A program made the translations under genes and the position numbers. The notes under the pieces are model-generated. The model was not told where the DNA came from and made no database searches. It saw only the letters and a program-made list of their open reading frames with translations. From Polaribacter sp. SA4-12 (GTDB taxonomy: Bacteria; Bacteroidota; Bacteroidia; Flavobacteriales; Flavobacteriaceae), in NCBI RefSeq assembly GCF_002163675.1, contig NZ_CP019334.1, forward strand, positions 2,399,501 to 2,463,500: DNA of 64,000 nt, given 5' to 3'. Positions 32,668 to 40,991 of the stretch are shown here, piece after piece. The first letter of the stretch is position 1. Each line of letters opens with the position of its first letter.

Positions 32668-32711
32668 TAAAATTAAACTTCATCACTCTATTTCTTTGTA
32701 ACATTAGTCAC
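32668..32711 (-). promoter_or_regulatory. Crp/Fnr-type operator with -7 box, promoter of the peroxiredoxin gene
   Basis: TGTAAC-atta-GTCAC at 32697-32711 is a one-mismatch palindrome (second half GTCAC for GTTAC); the -7 box TAATTTTA is at 32668-32675 on the minus strand. The spacing is 36.5 bp. Confidence 0.65.
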
Positions 32712-32776
32712 TTAAACAATCTATAATAATGATATTATCATAGCAATTCCTTATCATATAAAGAGCATTAAAATAA

Positions 32777-32805
32777 TTGTAAATGAATTATATGTTTTAA
32801 TTTTG
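32777..32805 (+). promoter_or_regulatory. Promoter of the copper-receptor locus
   Basis: TTG at 32777-32779 (-33 element) and TAATTTTG at 32798-32805 (-7 box) are 18 bp apart. The GTG start at 32811 lies only six bases after the box, so the transcript may be leaderless. Confidence 0.5.
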
Positions 32806-32810
32806 TATTT

Positions 32811-33185
32811 GTGAAAAACTGGAAATTTATTTTTTCTATATTATTTAGCATTCTTATTCTATACAATAGTTTAAGAGTGTCTATTACGTATATTTATTAT
32901 AATATTGACACAGTTGGTTTTATTGAAGCCCTTTGTGAGAATAAAGACAAGCCAGAATTACAGTGTAATGGTAAATGTCATTTAAAAAAGATTACCAAAA
33001 CAAACAACGAAGAAAAGAATCAACCCATAGAACTCATCGATTTTAAAGATATCTTATTTTACAATCAAAAAAAATACTCTCATAATTTAAGTGAGAATAC
33101 ACTTCAAAAGAAACCTTCTTATTTTTATTTAAATCTCTATAATTTTAAATTACTAGAGACTTGTTTTCATCCGCCAAACGCATAA
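32811..33185 (+). CDS. Small membrane-anchored Cys protein upstream of the copper receptor (124 aa)
   Basis: One transmembrane segment (about residues 6-28) is followed by a soluble domain with C-x9-C-x3-C at Cys42, Cys52 and Cys56 (LCENKDKPELQCNGKCHLKK), and a Cys near the C-terminus (Cys117). The CNGKC block is, as far as I recall, conserved in short Bacteroidota proteins encoded beside TonB receptors. It starts with GTG, 64 bp before the receptor gene, probably on one transcript. The cysteines suggest Cu(I) handling in the periplasm, given the OprC-like receptor next door; this is inference. Confidence 0.75.
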   Translation: MKNWKFIFSILFSILILYNSLRVSITYIYYNIDTVGFIEALCENKDKPELQCNGKCHLKKITKTNNEEKNQPIELIDFKDILFYNQKKYSHNLSENTLQKKPSYFYLNLYNFKLLETCFHPPNA

Positions 33186-33249
33186 TTGTTTTTTTCATTT
33201 TATAGGATTCCTATAGAACAATACATATTTAAAATTAAAACAATTAAAA

Positions 33250-35352
33250 ATGAAAATATTTTATGGTGTGCTTTTATGTACGCTAATTTCTGCTACATCT
33301 TATAGTCAAGAAAAAGAAAAGACTAAAAAAGACAGTATTAAACAAAAAACAGTAAAACTTGATGAAGTTATCGTTACAGGTAAATTAAAAAAAGACCCTG
33401 TATTCAGCGCTTCTTCAAATAATTATGCTAAAAAAATTGTGCAACCGAAAAATGTTGCTGATCTTTTTAATAACATCAATGGTTTCTCTGTGATTAAAAG
33501 AGGAAATTACGCAATAGATCCTTCTTTTAGAGGTGCTCAATACGAGCAATTAAACATTCAATATGATGGTGGTACAAAAGCAATGCACGCGTGTCCGAAC
33601 AGAATGGATCCAGTAACAACGCATATTATTCCTGAAGAAGTTTCTAAAATAGAAATTATAAAAGGTCCTTATACAGTTAGATATGGAGCAACTTTTGGCG
33701 GAATTATAAACTTAGTTACACAAAAACCAGATTATGAAGATTATGGTTTTCACGGAAAAGTTTCTGCTGGTTATGAAAGCAACGGAAATTCTTTGGTAAA
33801 TTTAGCTGAATTGCAATATATCAATGAAAAATTTGATATTGTTGCCAATGTTGGTTACAGAGATTTTGGTGACTATAAAGATGGTTTTGGAACTACAATT
33901 CCTTCTTCTTTTAAAAGTTCTGATTATGGAATTAAATTAGGCTACAATTTTACTAAAAATCAACGTTTAAAAATTGATTGGAGACAATCTTTTGGGCGTG
34001 ATGTTTTACACGCTGCTTTACCAATGGATACTGAGTATGATAACAGTAGCATCCTTTCTGTAGACTATAAAATTGAAAATATTGGAGAGGTTGTAAAATC
34101 TATTTCTGCAAAAGCATACCATAGTTATGTAGACCATTTAATGACTAATGATAACAGACCTTCTTTTATGATGATGGAAGCTGCATCTGGAGTTGAAGCA
34201 ACTACAATTGGTGGTAAAATAGAAATGAATTGGAAACCAGCAAAAGACGTAAATCTTTTTTCTGGAATTGATGTAATGAATATTACAAGAGATGGAGAAA
34301 GAACAAGACTTGTAAAAGTGATGAATGGAAATGTGCTTACCAATCCTGTAACTTTTAACGACAAAGTTTGGCAAGATTCTTACATTACAGATCTTGGTTT
34401 TTTTACAGAAGCAAAGTATAATTTAAATAAAAACACGATACTAACAGCAGGAATCCGTTATGACAATGTAACGTCTGACATACAAGATCCTGAAGCAGAT
34501 TTTGCTGCAATGTATGATTTAGAAAAACGTACAGAACATACTTTTAGCGGAACAGTTTCAGTAAAAAAAGAACTTTCAAATAATTATATTTTAGAAGCTG
34601 CTTATGGTCGTGGAGTTAGAACTGCCAATATGATAGAGCGTTTTATAAATCATTTTAATGTAGGTCAAGATCCTTATGAATATATTGGTAATCCTAATTT
34701 AAATGCAGAAGTAAATAATCAATTCGAAATAGGAATTAAAGGTATAGAAGAACTTAAAAATGGTTTTAATAGTTTTCAATTTGAAACTTCTGTTTACTAT
34801 TCTTTCTTCGAGAATTATATTGTTGGTATTGTAGACCCAACTATTACAAGAAAATTCAATCCTACAGCATCACCAACCAATGTAAAAGTGTTTCAGAATT
34901 TAGATGAAGCATACAAAACAGGTTTTGAAGCAATGACACAAGTAAACTTTTTAGATTTTTATAATTTTAAATCTGAGTTTTCTTATGTGTACACAAAGAA
35001 TAACGATTTAGATGAGTCTTTACCTTTAACACCACCTTTTACAACCAAATTTACGGTTGGTTTTGAAAAGGAAAAATTATGGGCAAACGCACAATATAAT
35101 CTAGTTTCTAAACAAGATAATATTTCTGAAAGTTATGGTGAAACTTCTACAAGTGGTTACCAAACTTTAGACTTACGTTTTGGAGGAAAACCTCTTAAAA
35201 ATGTAACTTTAGGTTTAGCGGTTTTAAATGTTTTTGATAAAGGTTATAACAGTCATTTAAACTTTTCATTTACAAACCAAGCAAATTTTGGAAGAACTCC
35301 TGTTACAGAACCAGGACGTAATTTCTCTGCTTTTTTACAGTATAAATTTTAA
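33250..35352 (+). CDS. TonB-dependent outer-membrane receptor, OprC-like copper receptor (700 aa)
   Basis: Signal peptide (MKIFYGVLLCTLISATSYSQ), TonB-box-like KLDEVIVTGK (about residues 37-46), plug domain to about 160, then a barrel ending at the C-terminal Phe (FLQYKF). In the plug, Cys115-x3-Met119 lies in HACPNRMDP; His296-x-Met298 lies in VDHLM. CxxxM and HxM together form the Cu-binding site described for OprC of Pseudomonas, where the two motifs are also about 180 residues apart. It is encoded 64 bp after the small Cys protein and ends at a bidirectional terminator. The likely substrate is copper, and the related zinc or other receptors lack this pair. Confidence 0.85.
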   Translation: MKIFYGVLLCTLISATSYSQEKEKTKKDSIKQKTVKLDEVIVTGKLKKDPVFSASSNNYAKKIVQPKNVADLFNNINGFSVIKRGNYAIDPSFRGAQYEQLNIQYDGGTKAMHACPNRMDPVTTHIIPEEVSKIEIIKGPYTVRYGATFGGIINLVTQKPDYEDYGFHGKVSAGYESNGNSLVNLAELQYINEKFDIVANVGYRDFGDYKDGFGTTIPSSFKSSDYGIKLGYNFTKNQRLKIDWRQSFGRDVLHAALPMDTEYDNSSILSVDYKIENIGEVVKSISAKAYHSYVDHLMTNDNRPSFMMMEAASGVEATTIGGKIEMNWKPAKDVNLFSGIDVMNITRDGERTRLVKVMNGNVLTNPVTFNDKVWQDSYITDLGFFTEAKYNLNKNTILTAGIRYDNVTSDIQDPEADFAAMYDLEKRTEHTFSGTVSVKKELSNNYILEAAYGRGVRTANMIERFINHFNVGQDPYEYIGNPNLNAEVNNQFEIGIKGIEELKNGFNSFQFETSVYYSFFENYIVGIVDPTITRKFNPTASPTNVKVFQNLDEAYKTGFEAMTQVNFLDFYNFKSEFSYVYTKNNDLDESLPLTPPFTTKFTVGFEKEKLWANAQYNLVSKQDNISESYGETSTSGYQTLDLRFGGKPLKNVTLGLAVLNVFDKGYNSHLNFSFTNQANFGRTPVTEPGRNFSAFLQYKF

Positions 35353-35354
35353 TT

Positions 35355-35392
35355 AAAAAAGAGCGTATTACAATTGTAATACGCTCTTTTTT
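35355..35392. terminator. Bidirectional terminator between the copper receptor and the methyltransferase
   Basis: GAGCGTATTACAATTGTAATACGCTC is a perfect palindrome flanked by A- and T-runs (stem 13 bp, no loop beyond the fold-back). It ends both convergent genes; the minus-strand stop codon (35391-35393) overlaps its last two bases. Confidence 0.85.
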
Positions 35393-35975
35393 ATATTTTA
35401 ATAAACTTCACAAACAACTCCATTTCTTGTCTATTATGAAATGAATTATAACATTTTGTAAAAATATCCATTGTAAAATGGGATTCAAAATAAGAGATAT
35501 ATTCTTCGGTATTTCCACCAAAAGGTGGATGATCTTCATTCAGTTTCGCATCAAAGAGCAAACCGATTAACTTTCCATTCCTAATTAACAAATCCTTCAT
35601 TTTTACTGCATATTTCTCTCTTAATTTGGGGTCAATTGCACAGAAAAAAGTTTGTTCTATCACCAAATCAAAAGTATGATTCAAATCAAAAAAATTAGCA
35701 TGAATTAATTGTGATAAAGGAAAACTAGGAACTCTTTTTTTCACATTATCTAAAGCCGTTTTAGAAAGATCTACAACATAAACATTTTTAAAACCTTTGT
35801 TAAAAAGATATTCTGCTTCGTAAGAATTTCCTCCACCAGGAATTAAAATTTTTAAGTCTTTATTTGTAAGTTGATCAAAGTACGTTTTTAAAGGCGGAGA
35901 GACTTCACCCAAATCCCAACCGATGTTGTTTGCTTTATACTTGTTCTCCCAAAAATCTTCAGATAAATTCAACAT
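35391..35975 (-). CDS. SAM-dependent methyltransferase, TPMT-like (194 aa)
   Basis: The SAM-binding loop is IPGGGNSYEAEYL (about residues 44-57), preceded by WDLGEVSPPLKTYFDQL, a typical opening of thiopurine-methyltransferase-type enzymes. Motif II (VYVVDLSKTALDNV) gives the acidic residue that holds the ribose, and DLVIEQTFFCAI is the post-II segment. It is a soluble protein of normal length. The small-molecule substrate is unknown; bacterial members methylate thiols, selenium or tellurium compounds. It converges with the copper receptor and diverges from nadA. Confidence 0.85.
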   Translation of the reverse strand: MLNLSEDFWENKYKANNIGWDLGEVSPPLKTYFDQLTNKDLKILIPGGGNSYEAEYLFNKGFKNVYVVDLSKTALDNVKKRVPSFPLSQLIHANFFDLNHTFDLVIEQTFFCAIDPKLREKYAVKMKDLLIRNGKLIGLLFDAKLNEDHPPFGGNTEEYISYFESHFTMDIFTKCYNSFHNRQEMELFVKFIKI

Positions 35976-36041
35976 TCTTTGTATTATAGTTATAATTTAA
36001 TAGAATAACAATAATCATTTCCCTACCAAAAAAATAGAGTT

Positions 36042-36049
36042 TATATTTG
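36042..36049 (+). promoter_or_regulatory. -7 box of the nadAB promoter
   Basis: TATATTTG matches TAnnTTTG and lies 28 bp before the nadA ATG. No good -33 TTG is seen. Confidence 0.45.
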
Positions 36050-36076
36050 CATTCTAGATCAAAATAGACATTTTTT

Positions 36077-37072
36077 ATGGAAACTTTAGAAACTGCAAAG
36101 AAGAATCTTAACGAAAAAGGATTTTTAGATATTAAAACTCCCAATATTGATTATGTTGAAGAGATTTTAAAGCTAAAAAAGGAGAAAAATGCAGTTATTT
36201 TGGCGCATTATTATCAGATTGATGAAATTCAAGAAATTGCAGATTTTGTAGGTGATAGTTTAGCTTTGGCGCAACAAGCTGCCAAAACGGATGCAGACAT
36301 GATTGTTTTTGCAGGTGTTCATTTTATGGCAGAAACTGCAAAAATATTAAATCCTACTAAAAAAGTACTTTTACCAGATTTATTAGCTGGTTGTTCTTTG
36401 GCGGATTCTTGTCCACCAGAAAAATTTTCAGAATTTAAAAAGCAACATCCAGATCATATTGTTGTTACATATATTAATTGTTCCGCAGAAATTAAGGCTT
36501 TAAGTGATTACGTTTGTACGTCTTCTAATGCTAAAAAAATAATCGATTCAATACCACAAGATCAACCAATTATTTTTGCTCCTGATAGAAATTTGGGGGA
36601 TTATTTAAATAAAGTATCTGGTAGAGAAATGTTACTTTGGGATGGAGCTTGTATGGTTCATGAAGCTTTTTCTATGGAAAAACTGATTGATTTAGCTATT
36701 GAACATCCAGATGCAGAATTAATTGCACATCCAGAATCTGAAGCACACATGCTTAAAGTTGCTAAATATATTGGTTCTACTTCAGGGCTTTTAAATCATG
36801 TAAAGAACAGTAAAAAGGAAAAATTTATCGTGGCAACAGAAGCTGGTATTTTATACCAAATGATGCAAGAAAACCCTGATAAAATAATTATCCCTGCTCC
36901 TGCAAAAGAAGATAATACCTGTGCTTGTAGTGAATGTGCTTATATGAAAATGAATACAATGAAAAAATTGTATTTGTGCTTAAAACACGAATTACCAAAT
37001 ATTGAGGTTGATGCAGAATTATGCGAAAAAGCAATTATTCCGATTAACAGAATGTTAGAACTTTCTAAATAA
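36077..37072 (+). CDS. nadA: Quinolinate synthase
   Basis: The 331-residue protein contains the NadA marks: [15 protein letters not shown], three [4Fe-4S] cysteines in [16 protein letters not shown] and CACSECAYM contexts, and MAETAKIL. It condenses iminoaspartate and dihydroxyacetone phosphate to quinolinate in NAD synthesis. It is cotranscribed with nadB, which follows 9 bp later. The start ATG at 36077 fits the TATATTTG promoter at 36042. Full length. Confidence 0.97.
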   Translation: METLETAKKNLNEKGFLDIKTPNIDYVEEILKLKKEKNAVILAHYYQIDEIQEIADFVGDSLALAQQAAKTDADMIVFAGVHFMAETAKILNPTKKVLLPDLLAGCSLADSCPPEKFSEFKKQHPDHIVVTYINCSAEIKALSDYVCTSSNAKKIIDSIPQDQPIIFAPDRNLGDYLNKVSGREMLLWDGACMVHEAFSMEKLIDLAIEHPDAELIAHPESEAHMLKVAKYIGSTSGLLNHVKNSKKEKFIVATEAGILYQMMQENPDKIIIPAPAKEDNTCACSECAYMKMNTMKKLYLCLKHELPNIEVDAELCEKAIIPINRMLELSK

Positions 37073-37081
37073 CACCTTAAA

Positions 37082-38671
37082 ATGTTAGCTGACAAAAAAA
37101 TAATTTCTACAGACTTTTTAGTGATTGGTTCTGGTATTTCAGGATTAACTTTTGCGCTTAAAACAGCATCAGAATTTAAAGATGCAAAAATTACAATCGT
37201 TACAAAAGACGAACAAAGTGAGTCTAACACAAAATATGCTCAAGGTGGAATTGCTACTGTTTACAACAAAACTGTAGATACTTTTGAGCAACATATTAAT
37301 GACACTTTAATTGCTGGAGATGGTTTATGTGATGAAGATGTTGTAAAAATGGTTATTGGTGATGCTCCAAAAAGATTACAGGAATTAATTGATTGGGGAA
37401 CACAATTTGACGAAAACGAAAATGGAGATTACGATTTAGGTCGTGAAGGAGGTCATTCTCAAAATAGAATATTACATCATACAGATATTACAGGTGCAGA
37501 AATTGAACGTGCATTATTAGCACAAGTAAATGCGCTTGAAAACATTGATTTTTTGACGCATCATTATGCAATCGATTTAATTACTGAGCATCAAACAAAA
37601 AAAAGAAAAACGAAACGAAATGGCAAAATTTCTTGCTATGGTGCTTATGTTTTAGATGAAAAAAATGCTACAGTAAAAACCTTTGTAAGTAAATTTACAG
37701 TTTTAGCTTCTGGTGGAAATGGGCAAGTGTATGAAACTACTACAAACCCTGTTGTTGCAACTGGTGATGGAATAGGAATTGCATATAGAGCAAAAGCAGA
37801 AATTTCTGAAATGGAATTTATTCAGTTTCATCCAACAGCATTATTTAATCCAGGAGAATATCCTGCTTTCTTAATTTCTGAAGCTGTAAGGGGTTTTGGT
37901 GCCAAATTAAGAGATTCTGATGGCAATTTCTTTATGCATAAATATGATGAAAGAGAAGAATTAGCTTCTAGAGATATTGTTGCTAGAGCCATCGATAATG
38001 AGTTAAAAAAGAGTGGGAAATCTCATGTATATTTAGACTGTACACAATTAGATCAACATAAATTTAAAGAGCATTTTCCTAATATTACAGAAAAATGTGC
38101 TTCTCTTAATATTGATGTCCAGAAAGATTATATTCCAGTTGTGCCAGCATCACATTATATTTGTGGTGGTGTAAATGTGAACAGAAACGCAAAAACGTCT
38201 ATCAAGAAATTATACGCTTGTGGAGAGGTAACTCGAACTGGTTTACATGGTGGAAATAGGTTAGCTTCTAATTCTTTATTAGAAGGTTTGGTGTATGCTC
38301 ATAGAGCTTTTTTAAATGTTTCTAAAAAATACAACAAAGCTAAAATACCAAAAGACATTCCGGTTTGGAATGATAGTGGTGTTGTTAAAAACATGGAAAA
38401 AATATTAATTGCTCACGATAGAAATGAAGTAAAAACTATTATGACTAATTATGTTGGTATCGTTCGCTCTAACGAGCGCTTAAAACGTGCTGAAAAGAAG
38501 TTACGTGTGCTTTATGAAGACAATAAACGTTTGTATGACCACTCTGAACTTTCTGTAGATTTGTGCGAATTAAGAAACTTAATTACAACTGCTTATTTAA
38601 TCACACAGTTCTCTAAAAAGAGAACAGAAAATTGTGGAGGTTTTTATAGTTTAGATTGTATTTCAAAATAA
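37082..38671 (+). CDS. nadB: L-aspartate oxidase
   Basis: The N-terminal FAD motif is VIGSGISGLTFALK, followed by the family blocks SNTKYAQGGIA, GGHSQNRILHHTDITG, EAVRGFGAKLRD and GGVNVNRNAKTS with HGGNRLASNSLLEG. It oxidises aspartate to iminoaspartate for NadA. The 529 residues are of normal length, in the succinate dehydrogenase/fumarate reductase flavoprotein class. In the absence of oxygen it can use fumarate, which fits a flexible lifestyle. It begins 9 bp after nadA. Confidence 0.96.
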   Translation: MLADKKIISTDFLVIGSGISGLTFALKTASEFKDAKITIVTKDEQSESNTKYAQGGIATVYNKTVDTFEQHINDTLIAGDGLCDEDVVKMVIGDAPKRLQELIDWGTQFDENENGDYDLGREGGHSQNRILHHTDITGAEIERALLAQVNALENIDFLTHHYAIDLITEHQTKKRKTKRNGKISCYGAYVLDEKNATVKTFVSKFTVLASGGNGQVYETTTNPVVATGDGIGIAYRAKAEISEMEFIQFHPTALFNPGEYPAFLISEAVRGFGAKLRDSDGNFFMHKYDEREELASRDIVARAIDNELKKSGKSHVYLDCTQLDQHKFKEHFPNITEKCASLNIDVQKDYIPVVPASHYICGGVNVNRNAKTSIKKLYACGEVTRTGLHGGNRLASNSLLEGLVYAHRAFLNVSKKYNKAKIPKDIPVWNDSGVVKNMEKILIAHDRNEVKTIMTNYVGIVRSNERLKRAEKKLRVLYEDNKRLYDHSELSVDLCELRNLITTAYLITQFSKKRTENCGGFYSLDCISK

Positions 38672-38699
38672 AAAAAGCATCTAAAATTAATTAGATGCC
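38671..38699 (-). terminator. Terminator of the thioredoxin unit
   Basis: GCATCTAA-ttaa/attaat-TTAGATGC forms an 8-bp stem. On the minus strand it is followed by a T-run, 28 bp beyond the thioredoxin stop. It also stands just after nadB but has no T-run in that direction. Confidence 0.65.
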
Positions 38700-38727
38700 T
38701 ATCTATCAACCAACACTATTATAATAA

Positions 38728-39024
38728 TCAACCAAAATTATTAATAATAGAAACTAATTCGTTTTTCTGTACTGCACCAGATTTTCTCCAAACTTGTTTA
38801 CCTGATTTATATAAAATTAAAGTAGGTACACCTCTAACCTGGTATTTTGCTGCTAAAGGTTGATTTTTATCAACATCTATTTTAATAATAGAAATTTTAT
38901 CACCAAAAGCACTCTTTACTTCTTTTAAAATTGGACTCATCATTTTACAAGGTCCACACCATTCTGCAAAAAAATCTACTAAAACGGGCTTATCTTGATT
39001 GATGATTTCTGAAAAATTGCTCAT
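38728..39024 (-). CDS. Thioredoxin (98 aa)
   Basis: The WCGPC active site lies in FFAEWCGPCKMM (about residues 22-26), and the cis-Pro is in VRGVPTLILYK. It is a full-length small cytoplasmic thioredoxin without a signal peptide. It begins 19 bp after the DUF3365 gene stop at 39044, so it belongs to the cytochrome c/DUF3365 transcript and to the Crp/Fnr-type promoter at 40053-40097. It would keep protein thiols reduced and could recycle the peroxiredoxin at 31913-32635. Confidence 0.93.
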   Translation of the reverse strand: MSNFSEIINQDKPVLVDFFAEWCGPCKMMSPILKEVKSAFGDKISIIKIDVDKNQPLAAKYQVRGVPTLILYKSGKQVWRKSGAVQKNELVSIINNFG

Positions 39025-39043
39025 GCCTAAGAACTATTTATTA

Positions 39044-39529
39044 TTATTTATTAAAACTGATACTCCAGATTCCTCTTACTTGATTTTCACTATAACCAGT
39101 TGCTAAGTCTTTTGGGTATAATTTATTTATCTGAGCGAATGTGTTGCTTTTTATATCTGACATTGGTTTTCCATGACATTGTAAACACATACTATTTGTT
39201 TTAATCGGATAATAGAAATTTACGTTCTCTGCAGATTCTACAACAATTGGTTCTGATTCTTTATTGGATTTTAGCTCTTTCTTAAAAACAGCTATATATT
39301 CATTTTCTAAAGCGTTTGCTTTGTTTTTATAATTTCTTGGTTTGTCTGAAACTCTTTTTATTACTGCTTTATATGCAACAGACATACTATCAGTTAATGG
39401 ATACGCTTTTATATTACAAAATTTTAATGCGGCTAAGGTTCCTTCTTTTTGAATTTTACTCATCAAATTTTTTCCTAACACACCTTTTGTAGAAAGAGCA
39501 TATTTTAATCCTCTTTCACTGTAAGGCAA
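39044..39529 (-). CDS. DUF3365 heme-binding protein lacking start and signal peptide (161 aa)
   Basis: The body is a good DUF3365 (Tll0287-like heme domain): LPYSERGLKYAL, GTLAALKFCNIKAYPLTD, and a heme motif MCLQCHG (CxxCH) near residue 115. Yet no ATG, signal peptide or lipobox precedes it. Upstream, in the same frame, the sequence reads back without interruption to the TGA of the cytochrome c gene (39545-39547). The only starts are TTG at 39529 or, in another frame, an ATG overlapping that stop (followed at once by TGA). Heme attachment needs export, so the gene is either 5'-truncated or read through the TGA. Both are open. Confidence 0.6.
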   Translation of the reverse strand: MPYSERGLKYALSTKGVLGKNLMSKIQKEGTLAALKFCNIKAYPLTDSMSVAYKAVIKRVSDKPRNYKNKANALENEYIAVFKKELKSNKESEPIVVESAENVNFYYPIKTNSMCLQCHGKPMSDIKSNTFAQINKLYPKDLATGYSENQVRGIWSISFNK

Positions 39530-39544
39530 GTTTTTGAGATCAGT

Positions 39545-40039
39545 TCATTGCTTATTATTTTGCATTCCCATTCCTTTACCTCTACCATTTCCGTTTCCAT
39601 GTTGTTCTTTATAATGCTCTTCAAACCAAACTGGTTTTTCAATTTCATTATCAAACATATAATCAGCAATTTGTTTGATGGTTTCTTCAGGAAAACTTTG
39701 TTTTGGCATTACTCCAAAACGCTTTACAGCCCCAAACATTTTAGCGTTCTCTTCTGTTGGATTTTTAATCCAGTTTTGCATCGAATTTATAAAAGCTTCT
39801 TTTGTAGTATTACCAACTGAATATCGCTTTTTTATAGCAATCATTGGAGGTGCAATTCTGTTATCTTCTCCAGCTGTTAAACTGTGACAAACATAACAGT
39901 TTGTTTCCATTAACTTTTTACCAGAATGTTTTTGTGTTTCTGTACTTGAATCTATTTTCTTATTAGAATAAGAAGGCTTTTTAGAATCTTTACAACTAAA
40001 TATAAAAGCAATTACTATTAATAATGTAAATGGTTTCAT
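39545..40039 (-). CDS. Cytochrome c lipoprotein (164 aa)
   Basis: Signal peptide with lipobox IAFIFSC (Cys16), then a class I cytochrome c domain with heme motif CYVCH (about residues 48-52) and a candidate distal Met in GVMPKQSF. The tail is Gly/Asn-rich (GNGNGRGKGMG). It would be periplasm-facing, anchored in a membrane, and would shuttle electrons to an oxidase or reductase. It is the first gene of a transcript also holding DUF3365 and thioredoxin, driven by the Crp/Fnr-type promoter at 40053-40097. The gene ends with TGA, in frame with the DUF3365 body that follows. Confidence 0.88.
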   Translation of the reverse strand: MKPFTLLIVIAFIFSCKDSKKPSYSNKKIDSSTETQKHSGKKLMETNCYVCHSLTAGEDNRIAPPMIAIKKRYSVGNTTKEAFINSMQNWIKNPTEENAKMFGAVKRFGVMPKQSFPEETIKQIADYMFDNEIEKPVWFEEHYKEQHGNGNGRGKGMGMQNNKQ

Positions 40040-40052
40040 CTCTTTTTTTTTA

Positions 40053-40097
40053 CAAAAATAAGATCCTTATTGTTAGTAAACGGTAACAAATGTTACA
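40053..40097 (-). promoter_or_regulatory. Crp/Fnr-type operator with -7 box, promoter of the cytochrome c operon
   Basis: GTAAC-aaat-GTTAC at 40083-40096 has a consensus TATTTTTG box at 40053-40060 on the minus strand. The spacing is 36.5 bp. The palindrome overlaps the stop codon of the Crp/Fnr gene (40093). Confidence 0.75.
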
Positions 40098-40734
40098 GTT
40101 CTATAACTTTTATGCTATTTCTAAAAAGGGCTATTTTATTTTCATTTTCTAACTTCTTTAATAATCTAGAAACTACTACTCTAGAGGTATGTAAATCTTC
40201 AGAAATTTGTTTGTGAGTAACATGTAAAAGATCATTATGAGTAACCATTGCCTTATCTTTGAGATATTTAAAAAGGCGTTCATCCATTTTTAAAAAAGCA
40301 ATTGTATCTAAAGCCTCTAGAAGTTCATCCATTCTATTATGATAGGTTTGTAAAATATAAGCTTGCCAAGTTTTGTATTTCCCCAACCATTCGGCCATTT
40401 TTTCTTTTGGCAACATAATTAGTTCAACATTTGTTTCTGCTACTGCTCTAATTTTACTTTTTGTTTGCCCCATACAACAAGAAAGTGTCATTGCACATGT
40501 ATCTCCTTTTTCTAAATAGTATAAAACTAGCTCATCTCCATGTTCATCTTCTCTAAGAATTTTAATGGCTCCAGAAACTAATAATGGCATCGATTTTATA
40601 TAATCTCCTACTTCTATAATATTAGAATCTTCTTTAAACTCTTTAGGAACAGCTAATTCTTGAATTTCTGAAATTAAATCTTCTTCGAAAAGGTACCCAA
40701 AACTTGCAGTTAACTTATTTTCAATTTCTAACAT
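40093..40734 (-). CDS. Crp/Fnr-family transcriptional regulator (213 aa)
   Basis: An N-terminal cyclic-nucleotide-binding-like beta roll (about residues 25-115) includes GAIKILREDEHGDELVLYYL and the cysteine cluster MTLSCCMGQ (about 80-88). A long dimer helix follows, then a winged helix-turn-helix: THKQISEDLHTSRVVVSRLLKKL. The recognition helix SRVVVSRLL differs from E. coli Fnr (which has Glu at the key position), so its target should differ from TTGAT. The cysteines are a possible redox or metal sensor (inference). It lies between two of the nine palindromes described here, at 40083-40096 and 41023-41034, and is the natural candidate for the protein that binds them. Confidence 0.93.
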   Translation of the reverse strand: MLEIENKLTASFGYLFEEDLISEIQELAVPKEFKEDSNIIEVGDYIKSMPLLVSGAIKILREDEHGDELVLYYLEKGDTCAMTLSCCMGQTKSKIRAVAETNVELIMLPKEKMAEWLGKYKTWQAYILQTYHNRMDELLEALDTIAFLKMDERLFKYLKDKAMVTHNDLLHVTHKQISEDLHTSRVVVSRLLKKLENENKIALFRNSIKVIEL

Positions 40735-40782
40735 CTAAAAAGTATTTTTTAATTAGATAAATTTAGTGAAATATAACTTAAA

Positions 40783-40815
40783 TTAAAAAAAAAATCCGAG
40801 TTAAAACTCGGATTT
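40783..40815 (-). terminator. Terminator of the 44-residue peptide gene
   Basis: ATCCGAG-ttaaaa-CTCGGAT is followed by a long T-run on the minus strand, 25 bp beyond the stop at 40840. It separates the peptide gene from the Crp/Fnr gene. Confidence 0.85.
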
Positions 40816-40839
40816 CTATCTACTAAACTACTACACTAT

Positions 40840-40974
40840 TTACTTTTTAGGTTTCTTATCGTTCTTCATTAAAAGAAATACCGCAACAACTAAGCCTACA
40901 ACAACTAAGGCGAAGACACCAATCATGATGGTACCATTTGTCCAAGAAACTTGTGGTAATGTTAAAAAACTCAT
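40840..40974 (-). CDS. Single-span membrane micropeptide, 44 aa
   Basis: The gene runs from ATG 40974 to TAA 40840-40842. The product has a short polar head (SFLTLPQVSWTNG), one 21-residue transmembrane helix (TIMIGVFALVVVGLVVAVFLL-like, about residues 15-36) and a basic tail (KNDKKPKK). It has its own promoter with a Crp/Fnr-type operator (40992-41034) and its own terminator, so a deliberate gene is likely although it is too short for standard gene callers. The topology is like small regulators or oxidase accessory peptides. Its function is unknown. Confidence 0.75.
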   Translation of the reverse strand: MSFLTLPQVSWTNGTIMIGVFALVVVGLVVAVFLLMKNDKKPKK

Positions 40975-40991
40975 CTATTAATATTTTAATG

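Noticed and set aside
33700..34374. Overlapping minus-strand frames in the copper-receptor gene
   Set aside because: Shadow frames of a well-supported TonB receptor gene.
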